The translations under genes were made by a program, and so were the position numbers. A stretch of DNA of 64,000 bases from Rhodopirellula sp. SM50 (GTDB lineage Bacteria; Planctomycetota; Planctomycetia; Pirellulales; Pirellulaceae), in assembly GCF_002289565.1 (NCBI RefSeq), contig NZ_NTFY01000020.1, forward strand, positions 19,362 to 83,361, in the 5' to 3' direction. The notes below the pieces were generated by a model that saw only the letters and a list, made by a program, of their open reading frames with translations, did not search any database and was not told the DNA's origin. Of this stretch, positions 16,953 through 25,601 are shown piece by piece. Each line of letters begins with the position of its first letter. The first letter of the stretch is position 1.

Positions 16953-18503
16953 ATGAAGAAGCACAAGAGCCGTCTGAGGACAGCACTCGTCGCGGCACCG
17001 TTGACGTTGGCAGCAACCGGTCTGTTAATGGCGGCTGCTCCGATGACCAAACTTGATACCAAACCGGCGCCGGCCGCGGTGACACGCCCCGCGCCGTCTC
17101 CGGCGATCACGCCCGAACAGCTGAACATCGCCAATTCGCTCTCACAAGCGTTTCGCAATGTTGCCGATCGCGTCTTGCCGGCCGTCGTTGCCATCGAGAA
17201 CCGCCCGGACACGTCTTGGCGTGCAGCCCAAGCTGCTCCCGAGGGCAATACGAAGAACACCCCCAATCCGTTCAAAGGAACACCGTTTGAGGACATGTTC
17301 CGTGGCGGCCAGATCCCGATGCAACCCGGCATGACCCCGCGTCAGGCTCCGCGTCCCCAAGGCGGTATCGGCTCGGGCGTGATCATCGACACGTCGGGGA
17401 TCGTGTTGACCAACAACCACGTCGTCGAAGGCGGCGGGACCGTGATCGTGAAGACACACGACGGCCGCGAATTTGAGGCGGTCGAAGTGTTCACGGACCC
17501 GAAAACGGACATCGCCGTGGTCAAGATCAACGGCGACGATTCGTTGACGGCCGCGAAACTCGGCAACAGCGACACGACCTCGGTAGGCGACTGGGTCGTC
17601 GCACTCGGACAGCCGTTCGGGCTGGAAAGCACCGTCACGGCGGGGATCGTGAGCGCGAAGAATCGCGGCATCGGCATCACCGCTCGTGAGAACTTCATTC
17701 AAACCGACGCGGCGATCAACCCCGGTAACAGCGGCGGCCCGTTGGTCAACCTGTACGGCGAGGTGGTCGGGATCAACACCGCGATCTCGTCTCGCGGCGG
17801 CGGAAACAACGGGGTCGGATTCGCCGTGCCGTCCAACATGGCCCGTTGGGTCAGCGATCAATTGGTTGCCAGCGGCACGGTGCAGCGGGCCTACTTGGGC
17901 GTCGCCATTCAGCCGGTGTCCCATGAATTGGCCGGCCAGCTCGGCGTCTCTCCCCGAGGCGGTGTGGCGGTCACCAACGTGTTCCCCGACACGCCGGCGG
18001 CCAAGATGGGTTTCCAGCCGGGCGATGTGATCGTGAAGTTCGGATCGACCAAGGTCGCCACCCCGCAACAACTGCAACTGGCCGTCGAGCGTTCCGCCAT
18101 CGGGCAGACGGTTTCGGTGGAGATCGTGCGTGACGGGAAAACAGTCGCCTTGACCTACGAACCCGAAGCGGCACCGAATGACTTTACCGCTGCCGGACCG
18201 GAACAGAAGCCCGGCGGAGTGAAGATGCAGTCGCTGGGCATCGAAGTCACTCCGTTGACCGCCGACGTCGCCAAGCAACTCGGCCTGGAGGAGTCCGCCG
18301 GCGTCGTGGTCACGCGAGTTCAGGAAGGCAGTCGCGCCGAGCAAGCCGGGCTGAGCCCCGGGATGGTGATTGCCCAGGTCAATCGCCAAGGCGTCTCGAC
18401 GATGGCCGAGTTTGAAAACGCGGTCAAATCGGACGAGGACGGAACCCTCCTGTTGTTGGTTCGCAGCGAGCGAGGCTCCCGCTTCGTTGTCATCGAAGGA
18501 TAA
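16953..18503 (+). CDS. DegP/HtrA-type periplasmic serine protease with two PDZ domains
   Basis: A 516-residue Do-like protease/chaperone. After a signal segment (TALVAAPLTLAATGLLMAAA) comes a trypsin-like domain with His156 (LTNNHVV), Asp186 (TDIAVVKI) and Ser260 (NPGNSGGPL). PDZ1 lies at about 285-375 and PDZ2 at about 410-500. I chose ATG 16953 because AAGGA precedes it by about 9 nt and the signal peptide then begins MKKHKSR. A strong intrinsic terminator follows at 18539, so it is probably its own transcript. It degrades or refolds damaged envelope proteins. The following two-component genes could control it, as in Zra/Cpx-like envelope stress circuits; that link is inferred from order only. 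Confidence 0.94.
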   Translation: MKKHKSRLRTALVAAPLTLAATGLLMAAAPMTKLDTKPAPAAVTRPAPSPAITPEQLNIANSLSQAFRNVADRVLPAVVAIENRPDTSWRAAQAAPEGNTKNTPNPFKGTPFEDMFRGGQIPMQPGMTPRQAPRPQGGIGSGVIIDTSGIVLTNNHVVEGGGTVIVKTHDGREFEAVEVFTDPKTDIAVVKINGDDSLTAAKLGNSDTTSVGDWVVALGQPFGLESTVTAGIVSAKNRGIGITARENFIQTDAAINPGNSGGPLVNLYGEVVGINTAISSRGGGNNGVGFAVPSNMARWVSDQLVASGTVQRAYLGVAIQPVSHELAGQLGVSPRGGVAVTNVFPDTPAAKMGFQPGDVIVKFGSTKVATPQQLQLAVERSAIGQTVSVEIVRDGKTVALTYEPEAAPNDFTAAGPEQKPGGVKMQSLGIEVTPLTADVAKQLGLEESAGVVVTRVQEGSRAEQAGLSPGMVIAQVNRQGVSTMAEFENAVKSDEDGTLLLLVRSERGSRFVVIEG

Positions 18504-18538
18504 GATTCCCCACCCGAGCAAGGAGGCGCGAACCAAAT

Positions 18539-18575
18539 GCGACCAACGTCCCCGCGGCGTTGGTCGCTCTTTTTG
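18539..18575 (+). terminator. Intrinsic terminator after the HtrA gene
   Basis: Ten-base stem gcgaccaacg / cgttggtcgc (18539-18548, 18558-18567) with a 9-nt loop and the T-rich tail tcttttt. Confidence 0.88.
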
Positions 18576-18591
18576 GGAGCAGCAGAAAAGG

Positions 18592-18657
18592 GGGCAGGTA
18601 CGAATGGCACGTGCCATTTGGGCCATTTGGTTGTTGGTACCTGCCCCCTTTTCCGCG
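18592..18657. repeat. Family C palindrome (ggggcaggtacc type)
   Basis: Arms gaaaagggggcaggtac and ggtacctgcccccttttc. Related copies: 23664-23740, 46669-46735, half copies near 46371-46412 and 60640-60680. All contain a ccatttgg-like centre. Confidence 0.85.
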
Positions 18658-18711
18658 GCCCGATGCCAAAGGGTATCCTGGTGACTCGCTTCGATCGACG
18701 AGGAATGACCG

Positions 18712-20121
18712 ATGAAACTTGCCGCCAAATTAATTCTGCTCTTCATGCTGGGCGTGTTGGGCATCGTCGCCCTGTTCTCCTGGCAAACCATTCGACGACA
18801 ACTCAAGTGGGACGAGGAGCTGCGTGCCAACCACGTCGATGACGTCGTCGGAGCGCTCAAACCCGCGATCGACGATGCCTATCGCAACGGCGGTGTGGTG
18901 ACGATCCAACAGGCCATCGAAGTGACCGCGCGTCATATCCCCGGCCAAGAATTGCGTTGGGTCGAAGGCGTGCCGGCCGGCGATTCGGAAACTACGATCT
19001 CGTCGCGAAAAGTCTCTCGAATCTCCGTTTCCGACAAAGACGGCGAAACCGTCGCCCACACGTTTGTCCCGTTGGAAATCGACGGCTCGCAAGCCGGCGG
19101 CGTGGAAGTGTCTCAATCGATGAAGCAGCAGGAACAATTCATTCGCGATTCCATGATCGCTTCTGTTCTGTCATTGCTCGGCGTTGCCGCCCTATCCGGC
19201 ATGATGATTTACTTCGGCGGCGTCCGGCTGGTCGGCGAACCGCTCGAAAAACTGATCGATCAAGTCCACCAGATCGGAGCAGGCAAGTTGCCTCAACCAC
19301 CCGCCTTGAAACGCAGCGACGAACTCGGATCGTTGGCCGAAGCGATCAGCCAGATGAGCCGCCAGCTGGACCAGCAGCAGAACACGATTCGGCACACCGA
19401 TCGGCTGGGAACCGTCGGCACGCTGGCCGCCGGCATGGCGCACGAGATGGGCACCCCGCTGAACGTCGTTGCCGGCCGGGCCGGTCTGATCGCGAGCGGA
19501 AAACTGTCGCCCGAGGAAGTCCGACAAAGCGCTCAAACGATCAAGTCCGAAGCCGAACGCATGACCACGTTGATTCGCCAGTTGTTGGATTTTGCACGCC
19601 AATCTCCGACCACTCACACGCGGATCGACATCGGCCAAATCGCGCGGACCACCTGCGATTTGATCGAACCGATCGCGGATAAATCGTCCGTAAAAATTGA
19701 TCTCCACGCCGATGACCAAGCCTACCCGATCCGCGGTGACGCCACTCAGATCCAGCAAGTGCTGACCAATTTTCTGACCAATGCGGTCCAGGCCATGCCC
19801 GACGGCGGCACGGTCACCGTGGCCCTCGAGCGACGGCAGTCCTCGCAGGGCGATCGGATGGTGGTCCACGTGACTGATCAAGGCCCAGGCATCCCGCCGG
19901 AACAGCTCGATCATGTCTTCGAACCGTTCTACACCACCAAGGATATCGGACAGGGAACGGGGCTCGGACTGTCGATCGCCTACGGGATCGTGCAAGAACA
20001 CGGCGGCGACATCGAAGTTCAAAGCAATGAAAACGTGCAAACCACGTTCAGTGTCTCGCTGCCCGCCGCCGACGAATCAACAGCCGCTGCCGAAGAACCA
20101 ACAGCCACCGCCCCATCATGA
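18712..20121 (+). CDS. Membrane sensor histidine kinase, NtrB/ZraS-like
   Basis: A 469-residue kinase. Membrane segments at about 7-24 and 148-169 bracket a periplasmic sensing region. A HAMP region (about 170-222) leads to the dimerisation domain with the phosphorylation site His244 in GMAHEMGTPLN. The ATPase domain shows the N box (TNFLTNAVQAMPDGG), VTDQGPGIPPEQ, FEPFYTTK and GTGLGLSIAYGI. It overlaps the regulator gene by four bases (ATGA), so the two are translationally coupled and form a pair. The signal is unknown; the HtrA gene upstream hints at envelope stress. Family certain. Confidence 0.94.
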   Translation: MKLAAKLILLFMLGVLGIVALFSWQTIRRQLKWDEELRANHVDDVVGALKPAIDDAYRNGGVVTIQQAIEVTARHIPGQELRWVEGVPAGDSETTISSRKVSRISVSDKDGETVAHTFVPLEIDGSQAGGVEVSQSMKQQEQFIRDSMIASVLSLLGVAALSGMMIYFGGVRLVGEPLEKLIDQVHQIGAGKLPQPPALKRSDELGSLAEAISQMSRQLDQQQNTIRHTDRLGTVGTLAAGMAHEMGTPLNVVAGRAGLIASGKLSPEEVRQSAQTIKSEAERMTTLIRQLLDFARQSPTTHTRIDIGQIARTTCDLIEPIADKSSVKIDLHADDQAYPIRGDATQIQQVLTNFLTNAVQAMPDGGTVTVALERRQSSQGDRMVVHVTDQGPGIPPEQLDHVFEPFYTTKDIGQGTGLGLSIAYGIVQEHGGDIEVQSNENVQTTFSVSLPAADESTAAAEEPTATAPS

Positions 20122-21485
20122 ACCAAACCATGTCCAACGCGAACGTCTTGATCGTTGACGATGAACGAAACATGTGCGAGTTGATCGAGACCGATCTGCG
20201 ACTGCGGGGAATCAACAGCCGCTGGTGCCTGTCGGCAGCGGACGCGGTGGAAGCCCTGCATCAGGAAAACTTCGATGTGGTGCTGACCGATGTAAAGATG
20301 CCGGGCACGACCGGTTTGCAACTGTGCCGACAGTTCACCGAAACCAGGCCCGATGTGCCGGTGATCGTGATGACCGCCTTCGGAACGTTGGAAACCGCAA
20401 TCACGGCGATGCGCGCCGGCGCGTATGACTTCATCACCAAGCCGATCGAGATGGACCTGCTGGCGATCACGTTGCGGCGGGCAATCGAACATCGCCAACT
20501 GTCCGAGCAGGTCCGATTGCTGAACGCGTCGAGCGACGAAGTCGGCGCGTTCGGGGAGATGATCGGCAAGAGTCCCGCGATGGTGAAACTGTACGAACAA
20601 CTGCAGCGTGTCGCGCAGTCCGATGCCGCGGTTCTGATCTGCGGCGAAAGCGGAACCGGCAAAGAGCTTGTCGCCCGCTCGATCCATGCCAACAGCCGCC
20701 GCAGCGATCAACCGTTTGTCGCCGTCAACTGTGGCGCGCTCAGTGAAACATTGCTCGAGAGTGAACTGTTCGGCCACGTCAAGGGAGCCTTCACCGATGC
20801 ACGGAGCGAACGTCGGGGGCTGTTTCTGGAAGCCGACGGCGGAACGCTGCTGTTGGACGAAATGGGCGAGATGCCGATGCCGATGCAGGTCAAGTTGCTG
20901 CGAACCCTGGAAGAACGTTCGGTCCGTCCGGTGGGTAGCGACAAGGACATCCCCTTTGACGTTCGTGTCTTGACGGCAACCAACCGTGACCTGGAAACCT
21001 CCGTCGCCGAGGGGCGTTTCCGCGAGGACCTATTCTATCGGATCAACGTGATCGGCATCCAGTTGCCGCCGCTGCGAGCCCGGGGAACCGACACGCTAAG
21101 ACTGGCGGAACATTTCTTGAAACAGTTTGCCAGATCCGAACGCAAATCGGTGGACGGGTTTGCCGAAGGCGTGGCCGAAAAATTGCTCGCGTATTCGTGG
21201 CCCGGTAACATTCGCGAGTTGCGCAATGTGATCGAACGCGCCGTCGCGCTGACGCGTTACGACAAGATCACGATCGAAGACCTGCCGGAAAAAATCAGCA
21301 ATTTCTCCGCCGGCACACTGTTCATCGGCGGCTTGGATCCGAGTGAATTGGTCCCGATGGAAGACATCGAACGCCGCTACATCAACCATGTGCTGGAAGC
21401 GGTCGGAGGTAACCAGACGCAAGCCGCCCGAATCCTCGGACTGGATCGAAAAACGATCTACCGCAAGTTGAAGCAGGAGGGGTAG
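20118..21485 (+). CDS. Sigma-54-dependent response regulator, NtrC family
   Basis: A 455-residue regulator: receiver domain with phospho-acceptor Asp58 (LTDVKMPG) and the KP motif (FITKPIE), AAA+ domain with Walker A GESGTGKE (176-183), Walker B GGTLLLDEMG, and a Fis-type helix-turn-helix at the end (GGNQTQAARILGLDRKTIYR). The sigma-54 contact loop reads GAFTDA rather than GAFTGA. That change is seen in a subset of the family and may alter sigma-54 contact. ATG 20118 overlaps the kinase stop; a second ATG at 20130 is also possible. Confidence 0.94.
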   Translation: MNQTMSNANVLIVDDERNMCELIETDLRLRGINSRWCLSAADAVEALHQENFDVVLTDVKMPGTTGLQLCRQFTETRPDVPVIVMTAFGTLETAITAMRAGAYDFITKPIEMDLLAITLRRAIEHRQLSEQVRLLNASSDEVGAFGEMIGKSPAMVKLYEQLQRVAQSDAAVLICGESGTGKELVARSIHANSRRSDQPFVAVNCGALSETLLESELFGHVKGAFTDARSERRGLFLEADGGTLLLDEMGEMPMPMQVKLLRTLEERSVRPVGSDKDIPFDVRVLTATNRDLETSVAEGRFREDLFYRINVIGIQLPPLRARGTDTLRLAEHFLKQFARSERKSVDGFAEGVAEKLLAYSWPGNIRELRNVIERAVALTRYDKITIEDLPEKISNFSAGTLFIGGLDPSELVPMEDIERRYINHVLEAVGGNQTQAARILGLDRKTIYRKLKQEG

Positions 21486-21552
21486 GTCACGCGATGCGTG
21501 GCAGGGGTAGGTCACGCTGTGCGTGACAGGGGTAGGTCACGCTGTGCGTGAC
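21483..21552. repeat. 25-bp tandem repeat, three copies
   Basis: Copies start at about 21483, 21508 and 21533. The first copy differs slightly (gcgatgcgtggc). Confidence 0.85.
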
Positions 21553-21934
21553 GGCAACGCAGTGCAGCGTCTATCGGTAGATGTCATGCGAGAGAGCCAT
21601 GGACCGTCTGGCAATCGGCTTCCCTCAATCGATCGGATCGAACAGACGATCTCCGGTACCACAGCAATGGATCACACCCACGGATGGCAGCGCGTACCCA
21701 CGGATCCCAGGCTGCTTTTTATCCGTGGGTTCGCTCTGCCATCGGTGGGTTCATTTAAATCGGGCACTCGGGGCTGTCCTCAGGCTGGTGTTTCCAGCGT
21801 CGCACTGCAACCCGCCGGTTTGACTCCGCGATCCAATCAGACGGATGACCGGCGCATGACGTTTACCGCTAGACGGTCCACTACGCAGTTCGATCGAGAG
21901 GCCGCTCGCGCCGTTCCGCCAACAAACGGTGCCG
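21486..21934. other. Intergenic with tandem and hairpin repeats
   Basis: 21483-21552 carries three copies of a 25-bp unit (ggtaggtcacgctgtgcgtg...), each with a small hairpin gtcacgctgtgcgtgac. At 21697-21706 and 21721-21730 acccacggat pairs with atccgtgggt. No gene seen. The repeats directly follow the regulator stop and may end its transcript. Confidence 0.6.
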
Positions 21935-22225
21935 CTACGACTGCGATTCTTCGGGCCGGTTGATCACGAAGTGGGACAGTTTCGGCGCCAGCGGGGCTCG
22001 CTGGCCGGGCTTGGGGCGGTGGATGGAGCGGATCTCACCTCGCGTTTCGCAGGCGGGGGATTTCGCTTGGCGTTCGGCCGATCCGTGGCGGCGGTCGATG
22101 CGTGTCTCCGCCTCATAGTCACTGTTCAAAGGTTCATCTTCGATGCGAGGTGCGAACCGGATGCACACGAGCACCACGCCCGTACAGACGACTGAAACGA
22201 TCAGCCAGATGATTAAGAGATTCAT
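21935..22225 (-). CDS. Small single-pass membrane protein
   Basis: A 96-residue frame starting MNLLIIWLIVSVVCTGVVLV, one membrane helix, then a charged, probably disordered tail. It lies downstream of the secretion genes in the same direction and might belong to them, but nothing in it resembles a known pseudopilin or accessory protein. The start at 22225 is chosen because the helix then begins at the N-terminus. It may also be spurious. Confidence 0.45.
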   Translation of the reverse strand: MNLLIIWLIVSVVCTGVVLVCIRFAPRIEDEPLNSDYEAETRIDRRHGSAERQAKSPACETRGEIRSIHRPKPGQRAPLAPKLSHFVINRPEESQS

Positions 22226-22404
22226 ATCCGCACCGCCCACAGTTGGTACGCCGAACTTGCCCGCTCTCTGCCCTTTCTACGCCAGAACAGAACCATGTGT
22301 TCCGAAGAAAGATTGACGTAGGGAGAACACAACAGTTCTGGCTGGAACCTGGTCTTTCGGTTCAATCGGCTCGACCGGGTGATTCGTTCAAGCAAATTTT
22401 GCAA

Positions 22405-23616
22405 CTACAGACTCGTGCTGCTCTTGAGGACCGGCACGAGCAGTGCAAGCACAACAGCCAGAACCAAAAACGCCATGACCAGCAACATCATTGGTTCGAG
22501 TAATCGTACAAAGAGGTCCAGTCTGCGAAAAGTTCGCTTCTCCAGTGAGTCGGCGATTTCCGGAAGAACTTTTTCTAGCGAGTTGCTTTCCTCCCCCACG
22601 CTGATCATTTCCACGACCGATGGGGGAAAATAGCCAGAGGCCCTCAGCGGTGTGGCCAGGGATTCACCGCCGCGGATGTTTTCGGTCGCATCGGCGATCG
22701 ATTGGCTGAGCAAGCGATTGGCGGCGGCCGAACGACTGATTTCAAGCGACTTCAAGATCGGCACACCGTTTCCCAGCAGGGTGCCCAAAACACGGCAGAA
22801 TCGGGCGACGGCCAGATTCATCAGGATGTTGCCGAGCACCGGAATCCGCAGCTTGATCTTGTCCATCATCTGCTTGCCGGCATCGGTTGCCAATTGAACT
22901 TTGATCACCACGATCAAGGCGATGGCCAAGATGACGAGCACCCAGCCGTATTGTTGCAGTACCGTGCTAAAGCTGAGCAGCGATTCGGTGTACCAGGGCA
23001 TCTCGTCTTTTTGGCGCAAGCGATCAAACATCGCATCAAACTTAGGGACGAAGAAGACCAGCAGCCCGCTGATGACGAGGGAGCCGACCGAAAACAGGAA
23101 CACGGGATAGGCCAGTGCGCTGATGGTTCGGCCTTTCAGATCCTCCTGCAACTCGGTGAACGTGCTGACACGTTCCAGGGCGTCTTCCAGGAAACCGCCT
23201 TCGGTCCCGGCGCGGACCATGTTGATTGCCATGTCGGAGAACACGTTGGGAAACCGCGCCATCGCGTTGCCGATCGGTTCGCCGTCTTCGACCCGCGCCT
23301 TGATTTCTTTGACGATATCGCCCAAGACCCGGTCAGTCGCTTGTTCACCGAGGACGGTCAGCGAGCGCATCATCGGCACGCCGCTGCGGAGCAGCGAGGC
23401 CAATTGACCGTAAAAGGTCGCCATCGTCTGGCCTTTGACACGTTTCCGCTGGCCAAACAGGGAGCGGCCGGACGTGTTTTCGGCGGCGGCGACCTTGGAC
23501 GGAAAGAGCGACTTTTCGCTCAGCAGCGCGGCGACTTCGCGTTCATTGGCGGCTTCGATCGAACCGCTCACGGTCTTGCCCGCCATGTCGCGGGCGGTGT
23601 AGGCAAACGTCGGCAT
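22405..23616 (-). CDS. Type II secretion / type IV pilus inner-membrane protein, GspF/PilC family
   Basis: A 403-residue protein with the N-terminal PTFAYTARDMAGKTVSGSIEA start typical of the family and two T2SSF domains (about 65-190 and 265-390), each followed by membrane segments (about 168-192, 218-240, 372-396). It forms the inner-membrane platform that the GspE ATPase drives. It is the third gene of the leftward secretion cluster. A 154-bp gap holding a family C palindrome separates it from gspE. No pseudopilin gene is seen nearby, so whether it serves secretion or pili is open. Confidence 0.92.
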   Translation of the reverse strand: MPTFAYTARDMAGKTVSGSIEAANEREVAALLSEKSLFPSKVAAAENTSGRSLFGQRKRVKGQTMATFYGQLASLLRSGVPMMRSLTVLGEQATDRVLGDIVKEIKARVEDGEPIGNAMARFPNVFSDMAINMVRAGTEGGFLEDALERVSTFTELQEDLKGRTISALAYPVFLFSVGSLVISGLLVFFVPKFDAMFDRLRQKDEMPWYTESLLSFSTVLQQYGWVLVILAIALIVVIKVQLATDAGKQMMDKIKLRIPVLGNILMNLAVARFCRVLGTLLGNGVPILKSLEISRSAAANRLLSQSIADATENIRGGESLATPLRASGYFPPSVVEMISVGEESNSLEKVLPEIADSLEKRTFRRLDLFVRLLEPMMLLVMAFLVLAVVLALLVPVLKSSTSL

Positions 23617-23663
23617 GATTCTAGTGCTGTGTCAGCGTTAAATGTTCGGGTTGCGTTTGTCGA

Positions 23664-23740
23664 GCGGAAAAGGGGTCAGGTACCAAAACCAAATGGCCCG
23701 CAGGGTGCTTCGCATTTTTGGTACCTGACCCCTTTTCCGC
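23664..23740. repeat. Family C palindrome between two secretion genes
   Basis: Arms cggaaaaggggtcaggtacc and ggtacctgaccccttttccg. It sits inside what should be an operon and could modulate read-through from the ATPase gene into the gspF gene. Confidence 0.88.
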
Positions 23741-23770
23741 GGCACCCAAAGTTTAAAAGTTGCCGCACCA

Positions 23771-25465
23771 CTAGAGAGCCTCGCCCTTGGAAACGCGTAG
23801 CACTTCGTCGATGCTCGTCAGGCCCGCGATCACTTTGTCCCAAGCGTCCATCCGCAGGGTCCGCATGCCGGCATCCACGGCCGCTTTGCGGATGACCCAA
23901 CTGCTGGCCCGATCCTGGGCTAGCTGGCGGATTTCATCATTGGTGACCAACAGTTCATAAATACCCATCCGCCCGGAATAGCCCAGGTTGCGGCATTCGC
24001 GGCAGCCCACCGGGCGATACCAAGTGAATTCGCCGGCGCGATCCCAGGGGAAATCCTGAGGCACTTCGTCCGGCGACGGCTTGTAGGCTTCTTTGCACAG
24101 CGGGCAGAGTCGACGGAGCAGCCGCTGGGCCATCACGCCTTCGACGGTCCCCGCGACCAGGAACGGTTCGACGCCCATGTCGCCCAGTCGGGTGAAGGCC
24201 CCCGAGGCGTCATTGGTGTGCAAGGTGCTGAAGACCAAGTGGCCGGTCAACGACGCCTGGATGGCGTTTTCGGCCGTTTCCAAGTCACGAATTTCCCCCA
24301 CCAGGACGATGTCGGGGTCGTGCCGCAAGATACTCCGCAGCGACGCGGCAAAGGTGAAGCCGATCTTGGAGTGGACCTGGATTTGGTTGATACCGTCAAG
24401 TTGGTATTCGACCGGGTCTTCGGTGGTGATGATCTTGGTTTCTTCGCTGCGGATTTGTAGCAAACTGCTGTAGAGCGTCGTGGTTTTACCGCTACCGGTC
24501 GGCCCGGTGACGAGGACGATCCCGTGCGGCAACTCGATCAGCTTGCTGTAGGTTTGATAGATCTCGTCGGACATCCCCAGTTTGCCCAAATCGAAGACCA
24601 TGGCGGATTTGTCCAGCACCCGCATCACCAAGCCTTCGCCGTGGATCATCGGGATCACGCTCAAACGAATGTCGACCTCGCGACCGTGAACCCTCAGTTT
24701 AATGCGACCGTCCTGGGGGAGACGTTTTTCGGCGATGTTGAGCCGCGCCATGATTTTCAAGCGACTGATGATGGCGGCTTGGAAACGGTTGATTTCCGGC
24801 GGCGTGGGTTGGCGGTGCAAAATCCCGTCGATCCGATAGCGGACCAGCAATCCATCGGACTGGGTCTCGATGTGAATGTCGCTGGCGCGCGTCTCGATCG
24901 CTTCGAGCAAGATTTCGTTGACCAGGCGGACGACCGAAGCTTCCTGAGCCATCTCGCTCAGTTCGCTGCCGTCGGTTTCCAGCTCTTCGAGCAACTCGAC
25001 GTCTTCGTCATCCGAGACGGCCGCCATCAGGTCTTCGACGGTTTCGCTGCCGACACCGAGATGACGCTTCATCAGCCGCGCGATCTCGCCGCGTTGTGCG
25101 ACGATCGGAATGATGTTTTTGCCCGTCGCCGCGCTGGCTTCATCGAGCGGGTAGAGGTCCAGCGGATCGGCGGTCGCCACGACGACCGATCCATTTTGGA
25201 AGCGAATCGGGAACAGCGACTGGCGATAGATCAATCGCTGCGGGAAGCCTTCCAAGGCGGCCAGATCGATTTCGGTGTCGCGTAAATCAACGAACTCCAA
25301 GCCGACTTCCTCGGCCAGCGCTTCGAGCGCTTCACGTTCACCGACGAAGCCTTTTTCGACGGCGGCCTGAATGATATCGGACGCATTGCTGCCGTGGGTG
25401 TCTGCCAGCTGTGCGTCGCTGAGCAGTCCGCGTCGTCGAAGGATTTCGCCTGCACGCATGATCAT
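23771..25465 (-). CDS. Type II secretion / pilus assembly ATPase, GspE/PilB family
   Basis: A 564-residue ATPase. An MshEN-type N-terminal domain (about 1-150) precedes the ATPase core with Walker A GPTGSGKTTTL, the Asp box (ITTEDPVEYQ), Walker B (ILRHDPDIVLVGEIRD) and the His box (GHLVFSTLHTNDA). A CPLCKEAY ... CRECRNLGYSG segment provides the CxxC pairs of the zinc site. The open frame continues far upstream, but that part is an out-of-frame shadow of the gene before it. The ATG at 25465 gives the normal N-terminus MIMRAGEILRRRGLLS. It powers pseudopilus or pilus assembly with the GspF protein. Confidence 0.94.
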   Translation of the reverse strand: MIMRAGEILRRRGLLSDAQLADTHGSNASDIIQAAVEKGFVGEREALEALAEEVGLEFVDLRDTEIDLAALEGFPQRLIYRQSLFPIRFQNGSVVVATADPLDLYPLDEASAATGKNIIPIVAQRGEIARLMKRHLGVGSETVEDLMAAVSDDEDVELLEELETDGSELSEMAQEASVVRLVNEILLEAIETRASDIHIETQSDGLLVRYRIDGILHRQPTPPEINRFQAAIISRLKIMARLNIAEKRLPQDGRIKLRVHGREVDIRLSVIPMIHGEGLVMRVLDKSAMVFDLGKLGMSDEIYQTYSKLIELPHGIVLVTGPTGSGKTTTLYSSLLQIRSEETKIITTEDPVEYQLDGINQIQVHSKIGFTFAASLRSILRHDPDIVLVGEIRDLETAENAIQASLTGHLVFSTLHTNDASGAFTRLGDMGVEPFLVAGTVEGVMAQRLLRRLCPLCKEAYKPSPDEVPQDFPWDRAGEFTWYRPVGCRECRNLGYSGRMGIYELLVTNDEIRQLAQDRASSWVIRKAAVDAGMRTLRMDAWDKVIAGLTSIDEVLRVSKGEAL

Positions 25466-25601
25466 GGAATCGGTTCCGGTGTTCTTCCAAAGAGTGATGC
25501 TTGGATTGTACTGTGTTGCGGGGCAGAACGTCGGCGCGCCCGGAGAGTTTGCATCGTGGTCGATCTCCGGTTGCGCCTTGAAGACGTTTGCCTGGTCGGG
25601 A

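Noticed and set aside
17142..18860. 572-residue leftward frame opposite the HtrA gene
   Set aside because: Antisense to a gene with a complete catalytic triad; low-complexity composition and no motif.
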